NCBI GenBank assembly: GCA_900316525.1
Contig: ONDF01000023.1
Location: forward strand, 1 to 61,766
Reading direction: 5' to 3'
From: an uncultured Bacteroidales bacterium
GTDB taxonomy: Bacteria > Bacteroidota > Bacteroidia > Bacteroidales > UBA932
DNA length: 61,766 bases
The position numbers and the translations under genes are program-made. The stretch's first letter is position 1, and every line of letters starts with the position of its first letter. This document shows positions 24,555 through 32,763 of this stretch, in pieces. Under the pieces are notes generated by a model. It did no database searches. It was not told the DNA's origin and saw nothing but the letters and a program-made list of their open reading frames with translations.

Positions 24555-24914
24555 TTAGAATTCGTCGAAGTTGACGTCGGTGAAGGACTTGCCCGGGGCG
24601 TCTTCCGCGGCGTTTCCGCGGGGTTCGACCTGCCCGAGGCGGGCGCGGATGAAGGCGACGGCGTCCTCGAGCCCCTCGGCGAATTTCTCGAAGTCCTCCT
24701 TGTAGAGGAATATCTTGTGCTTGTCGTAGGAGAAAGTGCCGTCATGCTCCTGGCGGCGCTTGCTTTCGGTGATGGTCAGGTAGAAATCGTTGTTCCCCTT
24801 CGTGGCCTTGACATCGAAAAAGTAGGTACGCTTTCCTGCACGGACCGGCTTCGAATAGACGTCTTCCGTGTTTCGCTCCTGGGCGCGGGCCCTCTCGTAA
24901 TCTTCACTGTACAT
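24555..24914 (-). CDS. DUF3276 PUR-alpha-like nucleic-acid-binding protein
   Basis: 119 residues. The central part (about 20-90) has the PUR repeat pattern of DUF3276: VRAGKRTYFFDVKATKGNND, then LTITESKRR and KHKIFLYKEDFEKFAEGL. A structured homologue from Bacteroides-type genomes binds single-stranded nucleic acid like PurA, so an RNA/ssDNA-binding regulatory role is inferred. The acidic C-terminus (FTDVNFDEF) is typical. It is a single-gene unit with a consensus -7 box and a strong terminator. Confidence 0.9.
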   Translation of the reverse strand: MYSEDYERARAQERNTEDVYSKPVRAGKRTYFFDVKATKGNNDFYLTITESKRRQEHDGTFSYDKHKIFLYKEDFEKFAEGLEDAVAFIRARLGQVEPRGNAAEDAPGKSFTDVNFDEF

Positions 24915-24942
24915 AGCTATGTCCTTAAATTCGATTTGTTCA

Positions 24943-24950
24943 CAAATGTA
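24943..24950 (-). promoter_or_regulatory. Promoter -7 element of the DUF3276 gene
   Basis: The minus strand reads TACATTTG (TAnnTTTG), 28 bases before the ATG at 24914. Confidence 0.55.
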
Positions 24951-24971
24951 GGGAAATTATTTAAAAATCGC

Positions 24972-24979
24972 TAACTTTG
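24972..24979 (+). promoter_or_regulatory. Promoter -7 element of the nusB operon
   Basis: TAACTTTG (TAnnTTTG) on the plus strand, 19 bases before the nusB ATG. It is divergent from the DUF3276 promoter. Confidence 0.6.
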
Positions 24980-24998
24980 TACAAATTATTTGAAAGCT

Positions 24999-25964
24999 AT
25001 GCTGAATCGAAGAATTCTGCGGATCAAGGCCTTCAAAGTCCTGTATTCCTATGCCGAAAACCGGACGATGACCCTCAACGAAGCCCTCTCCGCCCTGGAT
25101 ATCTCCTGCGAGGCGACGCGGGACCTCTACCTGCTGATGCTGTCCATCGCGGGCCCGCTCACGGCGGAGGCCGCCCGGCGCGCGGAAGCGGCCAGCCACA
25201 AGTTCAACCCCACCGAGGAAGAGCTCCATCCGAACCTCAAGTTCGTCCGCAACGCCCTCGCCCCGCTCCTTGCGGAGGATCCCGACTTCCAGAAGCTCCT
25301 GGAGCGCAAGAAGCTCTCCTGGGACCAGGACGACGCCCTGGTGAACCAGCTCTACGAAACCATCCTCACCCGTCCGTATTACGCCGCCTACCTCGCGGAT
25401 CCGGAGATTTCCCTCGCGCAGGACGTCCGCATCTTCAAGAAGATCTTCGAGAACGAATTCGAGGACAACGACGCCCTCTGGCAGATCCTCGAGGACCGCT
25501 CCATCTACTGGACCGACGACCTTCCCTACGCCCTCACGCAGGTCATCCGCAGCCTGGACGACATCGCCCGCGCGGGCCGCTGGGAGCTGCCGCCCCTGTA
25601 CCAGAGCGACATGCTCGCCGCGCAGGGCAAGAACGTGGACAGCGACGGCCAGTTCGTGAAGCGCCTCCTCACCGCGGCCTTCGGCCGGTTCTCCGAGTAC
25701 TATGACAAGGTGGCGGGCTCCGTCCGCGGATGGGACCGCGACCGCCTCTTCACCACGGACATCGTCCTCATCGCGATGGGCCTCGCCGAGGCCGAAACCT
25801 TCCCGGAAATCCCCGTGAAGGTCACCATCAACGAGTACGTGGAAATCTCCAAGTTCTATTCCACCCCCAAGAGCCGCTCCTTCGTGAACGGCATCCTGGA
25901 CCGCCTGATCAAGGAAAGCGAGGCCGAAGGCCGCATCCACAAGACAGGCAAGGGACTCCTTTAG
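24999..25964 (+). CDS. nusB: Transcription antitermination factor NusB, long Bacteroidota form
   Basis: 321 residues from ATG at 24999 (MLNRRILRIKAFKVLYSYAE). A TTG nine bases earlier is in frame but unnecessary. The N-terminal signature is that of NusB, and the C-terminal NusB fold ends with INEYVEISKFYSTPKSRSFV and NGILDRLIKE. The middle 150 residues are an insertion that makes this form about twice the E. coli length, as is usual in this phylum. NusB with NusE (S10) binds boxA in rRNA leaders. First gene of nusB-yajC-ybbR-coaE. Confidence 0.95.
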   Translation: MLNRRILRIKAFKVLYSYAENRTMTLNEALSALDISCEATRDLYLLMLSIAGPLTAEAARRAEAASHKFNPTEEELHPNLKFVRNALAPLLAEDPDFQKLLERKKLSWDQDDALVNQLYETILTRPYYAAYLADPEISLAQDVRIFKKIFENEFEDNDALWQILEDRSIYWTDDLPYALTQVIRSLDDIARAGRWELPPLYQSDMLAAQGKNVDSDGQFVKRLLTAAFGRFSEYYDKVAGSVRGWDRDRLFTTDIVLIAMGLAEAETFPEIPVKVTINEYVEISKFYSTPKSRSFVNGILDRLIKESEAEGRIHKTGKGLL

Positions 25965-25985
25965 CAATCACAAAAATCACAGAAT

Positions 25986-26309
25986 ATGAAGACTCTTTTC
26001 CTTCTTCTCGAGACCCCGGCCCCGCAGGCCCAGCCCGGCGGCGGCGCTTCCATGTGGATCCTCCTCCTGCTCATGTTCGTCGTCATGTATTTCTTCATGA
26101 TCCGGCCGCAGCGCAAGCAGCAGAAAGAGCTCGAGGCCTTCCAGAACGCCCTCAAGAAGGGTGACAAGGTGATCATCGGCAACAGCGGCATCTTCGGCGA
26201 GATCGTCGAGGTGAACGACCGCACCGCCCTCGTCCGCGTGGACGGCGACACCAAGCTCCGCGTCGCGAAGCAGGTCCTCACCAAGGACACCACCGACATC
26301 CAGCAGTAG
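25986..26309 (+). CDS. yajC: Preprotein translocase subunit YajC
   Basis: 107 residues. A short PAQPGGG linker, one membrane segment (MWILLLLMFVVMYFFMIRPQ) and the cytosolic YajC domain (QRKQQKELEAFQNALKKGDK; IIGNSGIFGEIVEV). YajC associates with SecDF and supports protein export. It lies 21 bases after nusB. Confidence 0.95.
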   Translation: MKTLFLLLETPAPQAQPGGGASMWILLLLMFVVMYFFMIRPQRKQQKELEAFQNALKKGDKVIIGNSGIFGEIVEVNDRTALVRVDGDTKLRVAKQVLTKDTTDIQQ

Positions 26310-26322
26310 GCCTCCTCCTTCC

Positions 26323-27279
26323 GTGAAACGGAAATTCCGGCTGCCGCTGCGGGGCAGGGAGTGGCTCCTTTTCGCCACCTCCCTGGTCATCGCCTTGCTC
26401 ATCTGGTTCCTCAGCAACCTGTCCCGGTCCTACTCGGGCGTGCTGGGGGTTCCCGTTGTCGCGGAATGCAACATCCAGGGCTACAGCAACCTCTCGTCCA
26501 ATTCGGCGATGCTCTCCGCCCGCTGCCGCGCGGAGGGCTTCCGCCTGCTCCGGGAGGGGACCCGCCGGTCCCGGCGGCCCGTCCAGGTCGCGTTCGACCG
26601 GGCGGACCTCCGCCACGGGACGGGCGACCGTTTCTTCGTCACGGGCAACGTGATGAACAACTACCTGCGGCAGATCTTCGGGGACAAGGTGGACGTGGAG
26701 GACATCATCACCGACACGCTCTACTTCATGTTCCCGCAGGAGAACAACAAGCGCGTTCCCGTCAATTTCACCGGCGATTTCACCTACCGCTCGCAGTACA
26801 TGGCCTCCGGCCCGCTCAAGATCACGCCGGATTCGGTGACCGTGTACGGCGAGAAGGCGCGGCTGGACCTGGTGGACCACGTGTCCACGGCCCAGGTCTT
26901 CCCGGACGATGTCCATGAGGCGCAGCACGGCGTCCTCCGGCTCCGCAAGATCAAGGGCGTGCGACTTTCCGACGAGCAGATTTCCTACGAGCTTCCGGTT
27001 TCCCGCTATGTGGAGCTCCGCTCCGAGCTCCCGGTCTCGGTCCGGAACGCGCCCGGCGGCCACCACCTGGACGTGTTTCCGTCCCGGGCGACCGTCGTCC
27101 TGCACTGCATCTTCCCGGTGGGCCGCGACCCGTTCGAATCCTTCGACCTGTTCATCGACTACGAGGACTTCGCCTCCTCCTTGTCCGGCCGCTGCGTGCC
27201 CCGGGTGCGGGAGCTGCCGCGCGGGGTGCTCGACTACCGGGTGGAACCGGCCGTGTTCGACTGCATCGAGACCGACTGA
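26323..27279 (+). CDS. YbbR-domain (CdaR-like) membrane-anchored protein
   Basis: 318 residues from a GTG start at 26323, 13 bases after yajC. A basic N-terminus and one membrane anchor (WLLFATSLVIALLIWFLSNL) are followed by extracytoplasmic beta-rich repeats of the YbbR type (GPLKITPDSVTVYGEKARLD; LPVSRYVELRSELPVSV). In Firmicutes YbbR/CdaR regulates the c-di-AMP cyclase CdaA; whether that holds here is unknown. The yajC-ybbR-coaE order is widely kept in Bacteroidota. Confidence 0.8.
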   Translation: MKRKFRLPLRGREWLLFATSLVIALLIWFLSNLSRSYSGVLGVPVVAECNIQGYSNLSSNSAMLSARCRAEGFRLLREGTRRSRRPVQVAFDRADLRHGTGDRFFVTGNVMNNYLRQIFGDKVDVEDIITDTLYFMFPQENNKRVPVNFTGDFTYRSQYMASGPLKITPDSVTVYGEKARLDLVDHVSTAQVFPDDVHEAQHGVLRLRKIKGVRLSDEQISYELPVSRYVELRSELPVSVRNAPGGHHLDVFPSRATVVLHCIFPVGRDPFESFDLFIDYEDFASSLSGRCVPRVRELPRGVLDYRVEPAVFDCIETD

Positions 27280-27283
27280 CCCC

Positions 27284-27892
27284 ATGAAGACGGTCATCCT
27301 CACCGGCGGTATGGGCAGCGGCAAGTCCGCCGTCGCCGCCTTGCTCAAGGCGCGGGGTGTCCCCGTGTACGACTCGGATTCCCGGACCAAGTCCCTGTAT
27401 GACCGCGACCCTGCTCTCGTCGGGCGGCTGGAAGCGGCGCTGGGCGCCGGCCTCCGGGCCGCCGACGGCCGCCTGGACCGCGCGAAACTGGCCTCCCTCA
27501 TCTTCTCCGACCCGGAGCGGAAGGCCGCCGTGGAAGCGGTCGTCCACCCCGCCGTGCTGGCGGATTTCCGCCGCTGGAAGCGCTGGCAGCGCCCGAAGGG
27601 ATGGACCTACGGCCCCGTGCCCTTCGTCGTGCTGGAATCGGCCATCATCCTGTCCTGCCCGGTCTTCGACGGGGTGGGCGACAAGGTGGTCCTGGTCGAC
27701 GCGCCCGAGGCGGTCCGCGTGGCGCGCTCCGTGGCCCGGGACGGCTCGGATCCCGAAGCGGCGCTCCGCCGCATCCGCCAGCAGCGCTTCGACCCCGCCC
27801 GCGTGGACGCCGTCCTCCGGAACGACGCTTCGCTGGACGCCCTTTCCGCGGAGACGGACCGCGTTTTTCTGAATTTATTCGTATCTTTGTAA
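27284..27892 (+). CDS. coaE: Dephospho-CoA kinase
   Basis: 202 residues from ATG at 27284; the upstream extension of the frame overlaps ybbR and is rejected. P-loop LTGGMGSGKSAVA at residues 6-18, YDSDSRTKSLY where CoaE has the DaD motif, and VVHPAVLADFRRW. It catalyses the last step of CoA synthesis. Four bases separate it from the YbbR gene. The last codons and the stop contain the -7 box of the following gene. Confidence 0.93.
   Translation: MKTVILTGGMGSGKSAVAALLKARGVPVYDSDSRTKSLYDRDPALVGRLEAALGAGLRAADGRLDRAKLASLIFSDPERKAAVEAVVHPAVLADFRRWKRWQRPKGWTYGPVPFVVLESAIILSCPVFDGVGDKVVLVDAPEAVRVARSVARDGSDPEAALRRIRQQRFDPARVDAVLRNDASLDALSAETDRVFLNLFVSL
27882..27889 (+). promoter_or_regulatory. Promoter -7 element embedded in the 3' end of coaE
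   Basis: TATCTTTG lies within the final codons of coaE, one base before its TAA, and 24 bases upstream of the DUF5606 ATG. Confidence 0.6.
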
Positions 27893-27913
27893 ACTATAAA
27901 ACAAGAGCATATC

Positions 27914-28339
27914 ATGAAAACCGACCTTGCCAAAATCCTTTCCGTCCGCGGTCAGCGCGGACTGTTCTCCTATATCGCCCAGTCCCGCAGCGGCGCCATC
28001 GCGGAATCTCTCCGCGACCACAAGCGCGCGAACTTCGCGGCGAACGCCGGCATCACCACCCTCGCGGACATCTCCATCTACACGCTGGAAGGGGAACTGA
28101 AGCTCAAGGAAGTCTTCCTCAAGCTCCAGTCCGTCCTCGGCGACGCCGACGCGCCCTCCTCCAAGGCCGATCCGGAGGAACTCAAGGCTCTCTTCGGGAA
28201 GGCCGTCCCCGACTACGACGGCGACCGCTTCTACGTGTCCCACATGAAGAAGGTCGTGGACTGGTACAACGAGCTGAAGAACTTCGCCTCCCTCGACTTC
28301 GTGGAAGAGGACGAGGAGGCCGCCGAGCCCGAGGCCTAG
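27914..28339 (+). CDS. DUF5606-family conserved protein
   Basis: 141 residues, no signal peptide, predicted cytosolic. The start MKTDLAKILSVRGQRGLFSY, then AQSRSGAIAESL and a later YDGDRFYVSHMKKVVDWYNE, are characteristic of DUF5606, a Bacteroidota family of unknown function. The C-terminus is acidic. It has its own promoter and abuts rimO with no spacer (the stop is followed at once by the rimO ATG). Confidence 0.85.
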   Translation: MKTDLAKILSVRGQRGLFSYIAQSRSGAIAESLRDHKRANFAANAGITTLADISIYTLEGELKLKEVFLKLQSVLGDADAPSSKADPEELKALFGKAVPDYDGDRFYVSHMKKVVDWYNELKNFASLDFVEEDEEAAEPEA

Positions 28340-29659
28340 ATGCCCACCCTGCAGGTCATCACCCTGGGGTGTTCCAAGAACACGGTGGACACGGAACATC
28401 TCCTGTATCAGGTACGGAACTCCTATGAGATCGTGCCGGAAGAGGAAGTGCGCCCCGTCGACGTCCAGCTGATCAACACCTGCGGCTTCATCGGCGACGC
28501 CAAGGAACAGTCCATCCAGACCATCCTGGCTTCCGTCCAGCGCAAGAAGGACGGGGAGATCGGACGCCTCCTGGTGTTCGGCTGCCTCTCCCAGCGCTAC
28601 AGCCGCGAGATGCCGGACCTCATCCCGGAGGTGGACGGCTGGTTCGGCGCGCGGGACCTGGACCCCGTCGTCCGGGCGCTCGGCTGCCGGCCGGACCCGG
28701 CCTCGGCCCACCGCCGCGTCCGCACGGACGGCATCCATCCCTACGCCTACCTCAAGATTTCGGAAGGCTGCGACCGGCGCTGCTCCTACTGCGCCATCCC
28801 GCACATCCGCGGTCCGCACAAGTCCGTGCCGATGGAAACGCTCGTCCAGGAGGCGGAAGACCTGGCCGCCCAGGGCGTCCGGGAGCTGGTGATTATCGCC
28901 CAGGACACGACCTACTACGGCCTGGACCTGTACAAGAAGCGCTCGCTGGCGGAACTCCTCCGCCGCCTTTCCGCCGTGGAAGGCATCGAGTGGCTCCGCA
29001 TCCACTACTCCTACCCGGCCGACTTCCCGGAGGACGTCCTGGACGAGATGGCGGACAATCCCAAGGTCTGCCGCTACATGGACATCCCCCTGCAGCACAT
29101 TTCGGACCCGGTCCTGGCCAATATGCACCGCCACGTGGACGGCGCCTGGACGCGGGAACTCATCCGCCGGATGCGGGAGAGAGTCCCGGGAGTGGTGCTC
29201 CGCACGACGATGATCGTGGGCCATCCCGGCGAGACGCCCTACGCCTTCCGGCAGCTGCTCCAGTTCGTGGAGGAAGCCCGCTTCGAGCGCCTCGGCGCCT
29301 TCGCCTATTCCGAGGAGGAAGGCACCTACGGTGCGGACCATTTCCAGGACGCGATCACCCCGCGGACGAAGAAATTGCGCCTTTCCCGCCTGATGGAACT
29401 GCAGCGTGGCATTTCTCTTGCATATAATCTTTCGCGTGTGGGGACGGAAGTCCGTGTCCTGGCGGACGACTTCGTGGACGGCGTCTTCGTATGCCGCAGC
29501 GAATTCGAAAGCCCGGAAGTGGACGGCGAGATCCTGGTGAAGTACGAGCCGGACCGGTTCGGGGGTGTCGAACCCTACTCCCTGGTCGGCAGCTTCTTCC
29601 GGGTGAAGGTCGTCTCCGCCGACGAGTATGATTTGACTGCAGAACTTGTGGAATTATGA
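28340..29659 (+). CDS. rimO: Ribosomal protein S12 methylthiotransferase RimO
   Basis: 439 residues. N-terminal UPF0004 domain starting TLQVITLGCSKNTVDTEHLL with cysteines at about 11, 48 and 82 for the second cluster. Radical-SAM motif CDRRCSYCAIPHIRG and C-terminal TRAM domain. It adds a methylthio group to an Asp of ribosomal protein S12. It overlaps the next lipoprotein by an ATGA junction. Confidence 0.96.
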   Translation: MPTLQVITLGCSKNTVDTEHLLYQVRNSYEIVPEEEVRPVDVQLINTCGFIGDAKEQSIQTILASVQRKKDGEIGRLLVFGCLSQRYSREMPDLIPEVDGWFGARDLDPVVRALGCRPDPASAHRRVRTDGIHPYAYLKISEGCDRRCSYCAIPHIRGPHKSVPMETLVQEAEDLAAQGVRELVIIAQDTTYYGLDLYKKRSLAELLRRLSAVEGIEWLRIHYSYPADFPEDVLDEMADNPKVCRYMDIPLQHISDPVLANMHRHVDGAWTRELIRRMRERVPGVVLRTTMIVGHPGETPYAFRQLLQFVEEARFERLGAFAYSEEEGTYGADHFQDAITPRTKKLRLSRLMELQRGISLAYNLSRVGTEVRVLADDFVDGVFVCRSEFESPEVDGEILVKYEPDRFGGVEPYSLVGSFFRVKVVSADEYDLTAELVEL

Positions 29660-30582
29660 GAAGATTCACCCTGACCTTGGGGCTCGCCGCCCTGGCGCTG
29701 GCCGCTTGTTCGCCCCAGACCCTGACCTTTAACGTGGATATGCGCCACCCGTCGAAATCCGGCATCGACCTGAGCCGGAAGTCGATGTCCGTCGTGTACA
29801 TGGATGACGGGAAGGCGGACACCACGTTCAGCAACGGCGTGGCCTCCAGCCTCGCCCGCAGCCTCGAGGAAGACTATTTCGCCGGCAACGAGGCCATCGG
29901 CGTGTACAAGATCCCCATGGACTCCGTGTCCCTGGACCTGATGCACGGCCTGGTGATGGACAGCGGCGACGATGTCGTCTTCCTGCTGGGCCCGCCCACC
30001 TTCGGGGAAGTGGCCCTGTCGGACCCCGTTTCCGTGAAGAATCCCGTGAGCGTGGATTCCGCCTTCGTGTCCAATGCGCAGGTTCCGTACAACGCGAAGC
30101 TCTTCGTCTATGACAGCATGGACAAGGAGGACAAGCTGCACATCTTCCGCGGCAGCAGCATCCTTCGCAGCCAGGTGTTCTCCAACGGCGTGACCGCGAA
30201 GGATTTCCTGAAGGAGAAGGCCTTGAAATCCAAGGACTGGGGCGCCGAACTGGTGGGCAAGCAGATCTCGAACCGTTTCGTCCCCACCTGGAAGGAAGAG
30301 GCGTATTCGCTGTACTACTTCGAGGGCTGGGACAGCGACTGGGTCACCGCCGCCTCCTACGCCTACGACATGAAGTGGAAGAAGGCCGCGGACATCTGGA
30401 TGAAGAAGATCGACGATAACAGCTACACCAGGCGCGCCTGCGCCTGCTACAACACGGCCCTCGCCTTCTATATGATGGGCGACCTGAACCTGGCCGTCAA
30501 GTGGCTGGACCGCTCCGACCAGTACGGAAAGGTCGACCTCTCGACTTCCCTCCGCAAGAAGATCGAAGCCCGCAAGAAATAG
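29656..30582 (+). CDS. DUF6340-like lipoprotein
   Basis: 308 residues. Lipoprotein signal MRRFTLTLGLAALALAAC. The sequence PQTLTFNVDMRHPSKSGIDL, then KSMSVVYMDD, and the C-terminal helical, TPR-like part (YTRRACACYNTALAFYMMGD, LNLAVKWLDRSDQYGK) fit the DUF6340 group of Bacteroidota envelope proteins. Function unknown. Translationally coupled to rimO, although no functional link is apparent. Confidence 0.75.
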   Translation: MRRFTLTLGLAALALAACSPQTLTFNVDMRHPSKSGIDLSRKSMSVVYMDDGKADTTFSNGVASSLARSLEEDYFAGNEAIGVYKIPMDSVSLDLMHGLVMDSGDDVVFLLGPPTFGEVALSDPVSVKNPVSVDSAFVSNAQVPYNAKLFVYDSMDKEDKLHIFRGSSILRSQVFSNGVTAKDFLKEKALKSKDWGAELVGKQISNRFVPTWKEEAYSLYYFEGWDSDWVTAASYAYDMKWKKAADIWMKKIDDNSYTRRACACYNTALAFYMMGDLNLAVKWLDRSDQYGKVDLSTSLRKKIEARKK

Positions 30583-30583
30583 A

Positions 30584-32359
30584 ATGCAGCCCGAGAACGC
30601 GTATATGTTCCCGACCTCCGTGAAGGAGGTGCAGGCGCTGGGTTGGGATTACATCGACGTAATCATGGTGACCGGCGACGCGTTCGTGGACCATCCGTCC
30701 TTCGGGACGGCCGTCATCGCCCGGTGGCTCCAGAAATGGGGCTACCGGGTTGCCGTCGTGCCCCAGCCCAACTGGCGGGACGACCTCCGGGATTTCCGCA
30801 AGCTGGGGGCTCCGCGGCTCTATTTCGGGGTCAATTCGGGGGCGATGGACTCGATGGTGAACCACTACACCGCCTCCAAGCGTCTCCGGCATGACGACGC
30901 CTACACCCCCGACGGCAAGGCGGGCGCCCGGCCGGATTACGCCGTCACCGTCTATACGAAGATCCTCAAGGAACTCTATCCGGATGTCCCGGTCATCATC
31001 GGCGGCATCGAGGCCTCCCTCCGCCGCCTGACGCACTACGACTACTGGAAAGACTGCCTGATGCCCTCCATCCTCGTCACCTCCGGCGCCGACTACCTCT
31101 GCTACGGCATGGGCGAACGCCCGATGCTCGCGCTGACAAAGGGCATCGAGAACGGATGGAACCGCCACCGCATGGAGGCGATCCCGCAGATTGCGGTCTA
31201 CAAGACCGGCGCCTGGAAGGAAAAGGAAGGTGTCCTGGTGCTCCACAGCTTTGAGGAATGCCGGAAGGACAAGTTCAAGTTCGCGGAGAATTTCCATTGG
31301 ATCGAGACGCATGCGAACATGATGCATCCCGATACGATCGTCGAGCCGGTGGGGGAGGGGTACGTGCAGATCAACCCGCCGTATCCGACGGCGACCACCG
31401 AGGAGATGGACTCGTACTGGGACCTGCCCTTCACGAAGCTGCCGCATCCCCGGTACAAGGGGAAGCGGATTCCGGCGTATGACATGATCAAGTTCTCGGT
31501 GTGCACGCACAGGGGATGCTTCGGCGGGTGCAATTTCTGCACGATCGCCGCGCACCAGGGGAAATTCATCTCCTCCCGCAGCGAGGCGTCCATCCTCAAG
31601 GAGGTGCGGGCGCTGAACAACCTGCCGGATTTCGCGGGAAACATTTCCGACGTGGGCGCGCCCACGGCCAACATGTACGGGATGCACGGGAAGAACCAGG
31701 AGATCTGCGCGAAGTGCAAGCGGCGGTCGTGCCTGTTCCCGGCGCGCTGCCCGAACCTGGACTGCGACCATACACGGCTGCTGGACCTGTACCACCGCAT
31801 CGACAGCACCAAGGGCATCCGGCATTCCTATATCGGCAGCGGCATCCGCTACGACCTGTTCCTGACCGAGGACGGCTTTGTCGACGAGAGTTCGAAGCCG
31901 TACCTGAAGGAACTGGTCCTGGACCATACCTCCGGGCGCCTGAAGGTGGCGCCGGAGCATACCGAGGACCATGTGCTTCAGAAGATGGGCAAGCCTTCCT
32001 TCCGCCTGTTCGAGCGGCTGCGGAAGGAATTCGACCGCGTGAACCGCGAGGCGGGGACCCACGTGGGCCTGGTTCCGTACTTCATCTCCTCGCATCCCGG
32101 GTGCACGCTCAAGGACATGGAGCGCCTGGCGAACCACCCGGCCCTCCGGGGCATCTGGATGGATCAGGTCCAGGATTTCACGCCCACGCCGATGACCACT
32201 TCCTCCGTCATGTTCTGGTCCGGCTACGACCCGCGCGACCTCAAGCCGGTGTTCACGGAGCGGGATATGGAACGGAAACGCATGCAGAAATCCTTTTTCT
32301 TCAAGAATTCGTCAAAAAAAAGTCGGGAGGGTATTGCCAAATCAAAAAAAGGGAATTAA
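30584..32359 (+). CDS. YgiQ-family radical SAM protein
   Basis: 591 residues, full length for YgiQ-type proteins. N-terminal domain MFPTSVKEVQALGWDYIDVI. Central radical-SAM motif CTHRGCFGGCNFCTIAAHQG, preceded by MIKFSVC. C-terminal cysteine cluster CAKCKRRSCLFPARCPNLDC. The basic tail (NSSKKSREGIAKSKKGN) is common. The reaction of this family is not firmly known. It starts just past the lipoprotein stop. Confidence 0.93.
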   Translation: MQPENAYMFPTSVKEVQALGWDYIDVIMVTGDAFVDHPSFGTAVIARWLQKWGYRVAVVPQPNWRDDLRDFRKLGAPRLYFGVNSGAMDSMVNHYTASKRLRHDDAYTPDGKAGARPDYAVTVYTKILKELYPDVPVIIGGIEASLRRLTHYDYWKDCLMPSILVTSGADYLCYGMGERPMLALTKGIENGWNRHRMEAIPQIAVYKTGAWKEKEGVLVLHSFEECRKDKFKFAENFHWIETHANMMHPDTIVEPVGEGYVQINPPYPTATTEEMDSYWDLPFTKLPHPRYKGKRIPAYDMIKFSVCTHRGCFGGCNFCTIAAHQGKFISSRSEASILKEVRALNNLPDFAGNISDVGAPTANMYGMHGKNQEICAKCKRRSCLFPARCPNLDCDHTRLLDLYHRIDSTKGIRHSYIGSGIRYDLFLTEDGFVDESSKPYLKELVLDHTSGRLKVAPEHTEDHVLQKMGKPSFRLFERLRKEFDRVNREAGTHVGLVPYFISSHPGCTLKDMERLANHPALRGIWMDQVQDFTPTPMTTSSVMFWSGYDPRDLKPVFTERDMERKRMQKSFFFKNSSKKSREGIAKSKKGN

Positions 32360-32391
32360 TATTGCACCCGTAAACTTAAACCCGACTACAG

Positions 32392-32760
32392 ATGGCTGAC
32401 AACAAGAAAAGACACGTCGTAAGTTTTGAGAAGATGCCCCTGAATCCGGAACTTGCTGCCGCCTTTGCTGAGAAATATCCCCGTGGATTTTCCGATTACC
32501 TGACCGACCTCGTGAAATACCCGAAGCCGGACGGCACTACCTTCTACGCCGTGACCGTGGAGATTCCCGACGCCATCTACCTCGTGAAGATCAACGTGAA
32601 GACCGACGACCTCGAAGACGTCGAGCGCTGGCTCGAAGGCGAGGAAGACGCCGAGAACGAGGCCGTGGCTGGCGGCAGCGCCGACGCCTCCGATGCGGCC
32701 GGCGAAACCCTGCCCGACGACAACATCGCCCAGTACGGCAGCGGCTCCGACGACGAATAA
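32392..32760 (+). CDS. Small acidic conserved protein, function unknown
   Basis: 122 residues. The N-terminal 75 residues look like a compact alpha/beta fold (KRHVVSFEKMPLNPELAAAF; TTFYAVTVEIPDAIYLVKIN); the C-terminal 50 residues are disordered and strongly acidic. No signal peptide. Similar short proteins occur across Bacteroidales with uninformative names. A weak promoter-like TAATATTG lies at 32357-32364. The next gene begins 3 bases after its stop. Confidence 0.75.
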   Translation: MADNKKRHVVSFEKMPLNPELAAAFAEKYPRGFSDYLTDLVKYPKPDGTTFYAVTVEIPDAIYLVKINVKTDDLEDVERWLEGEEDAENEAVAGGSADASDAAGETLPDDNIAQYGSGSDDE

Positions 32761-32763
32761 GCC

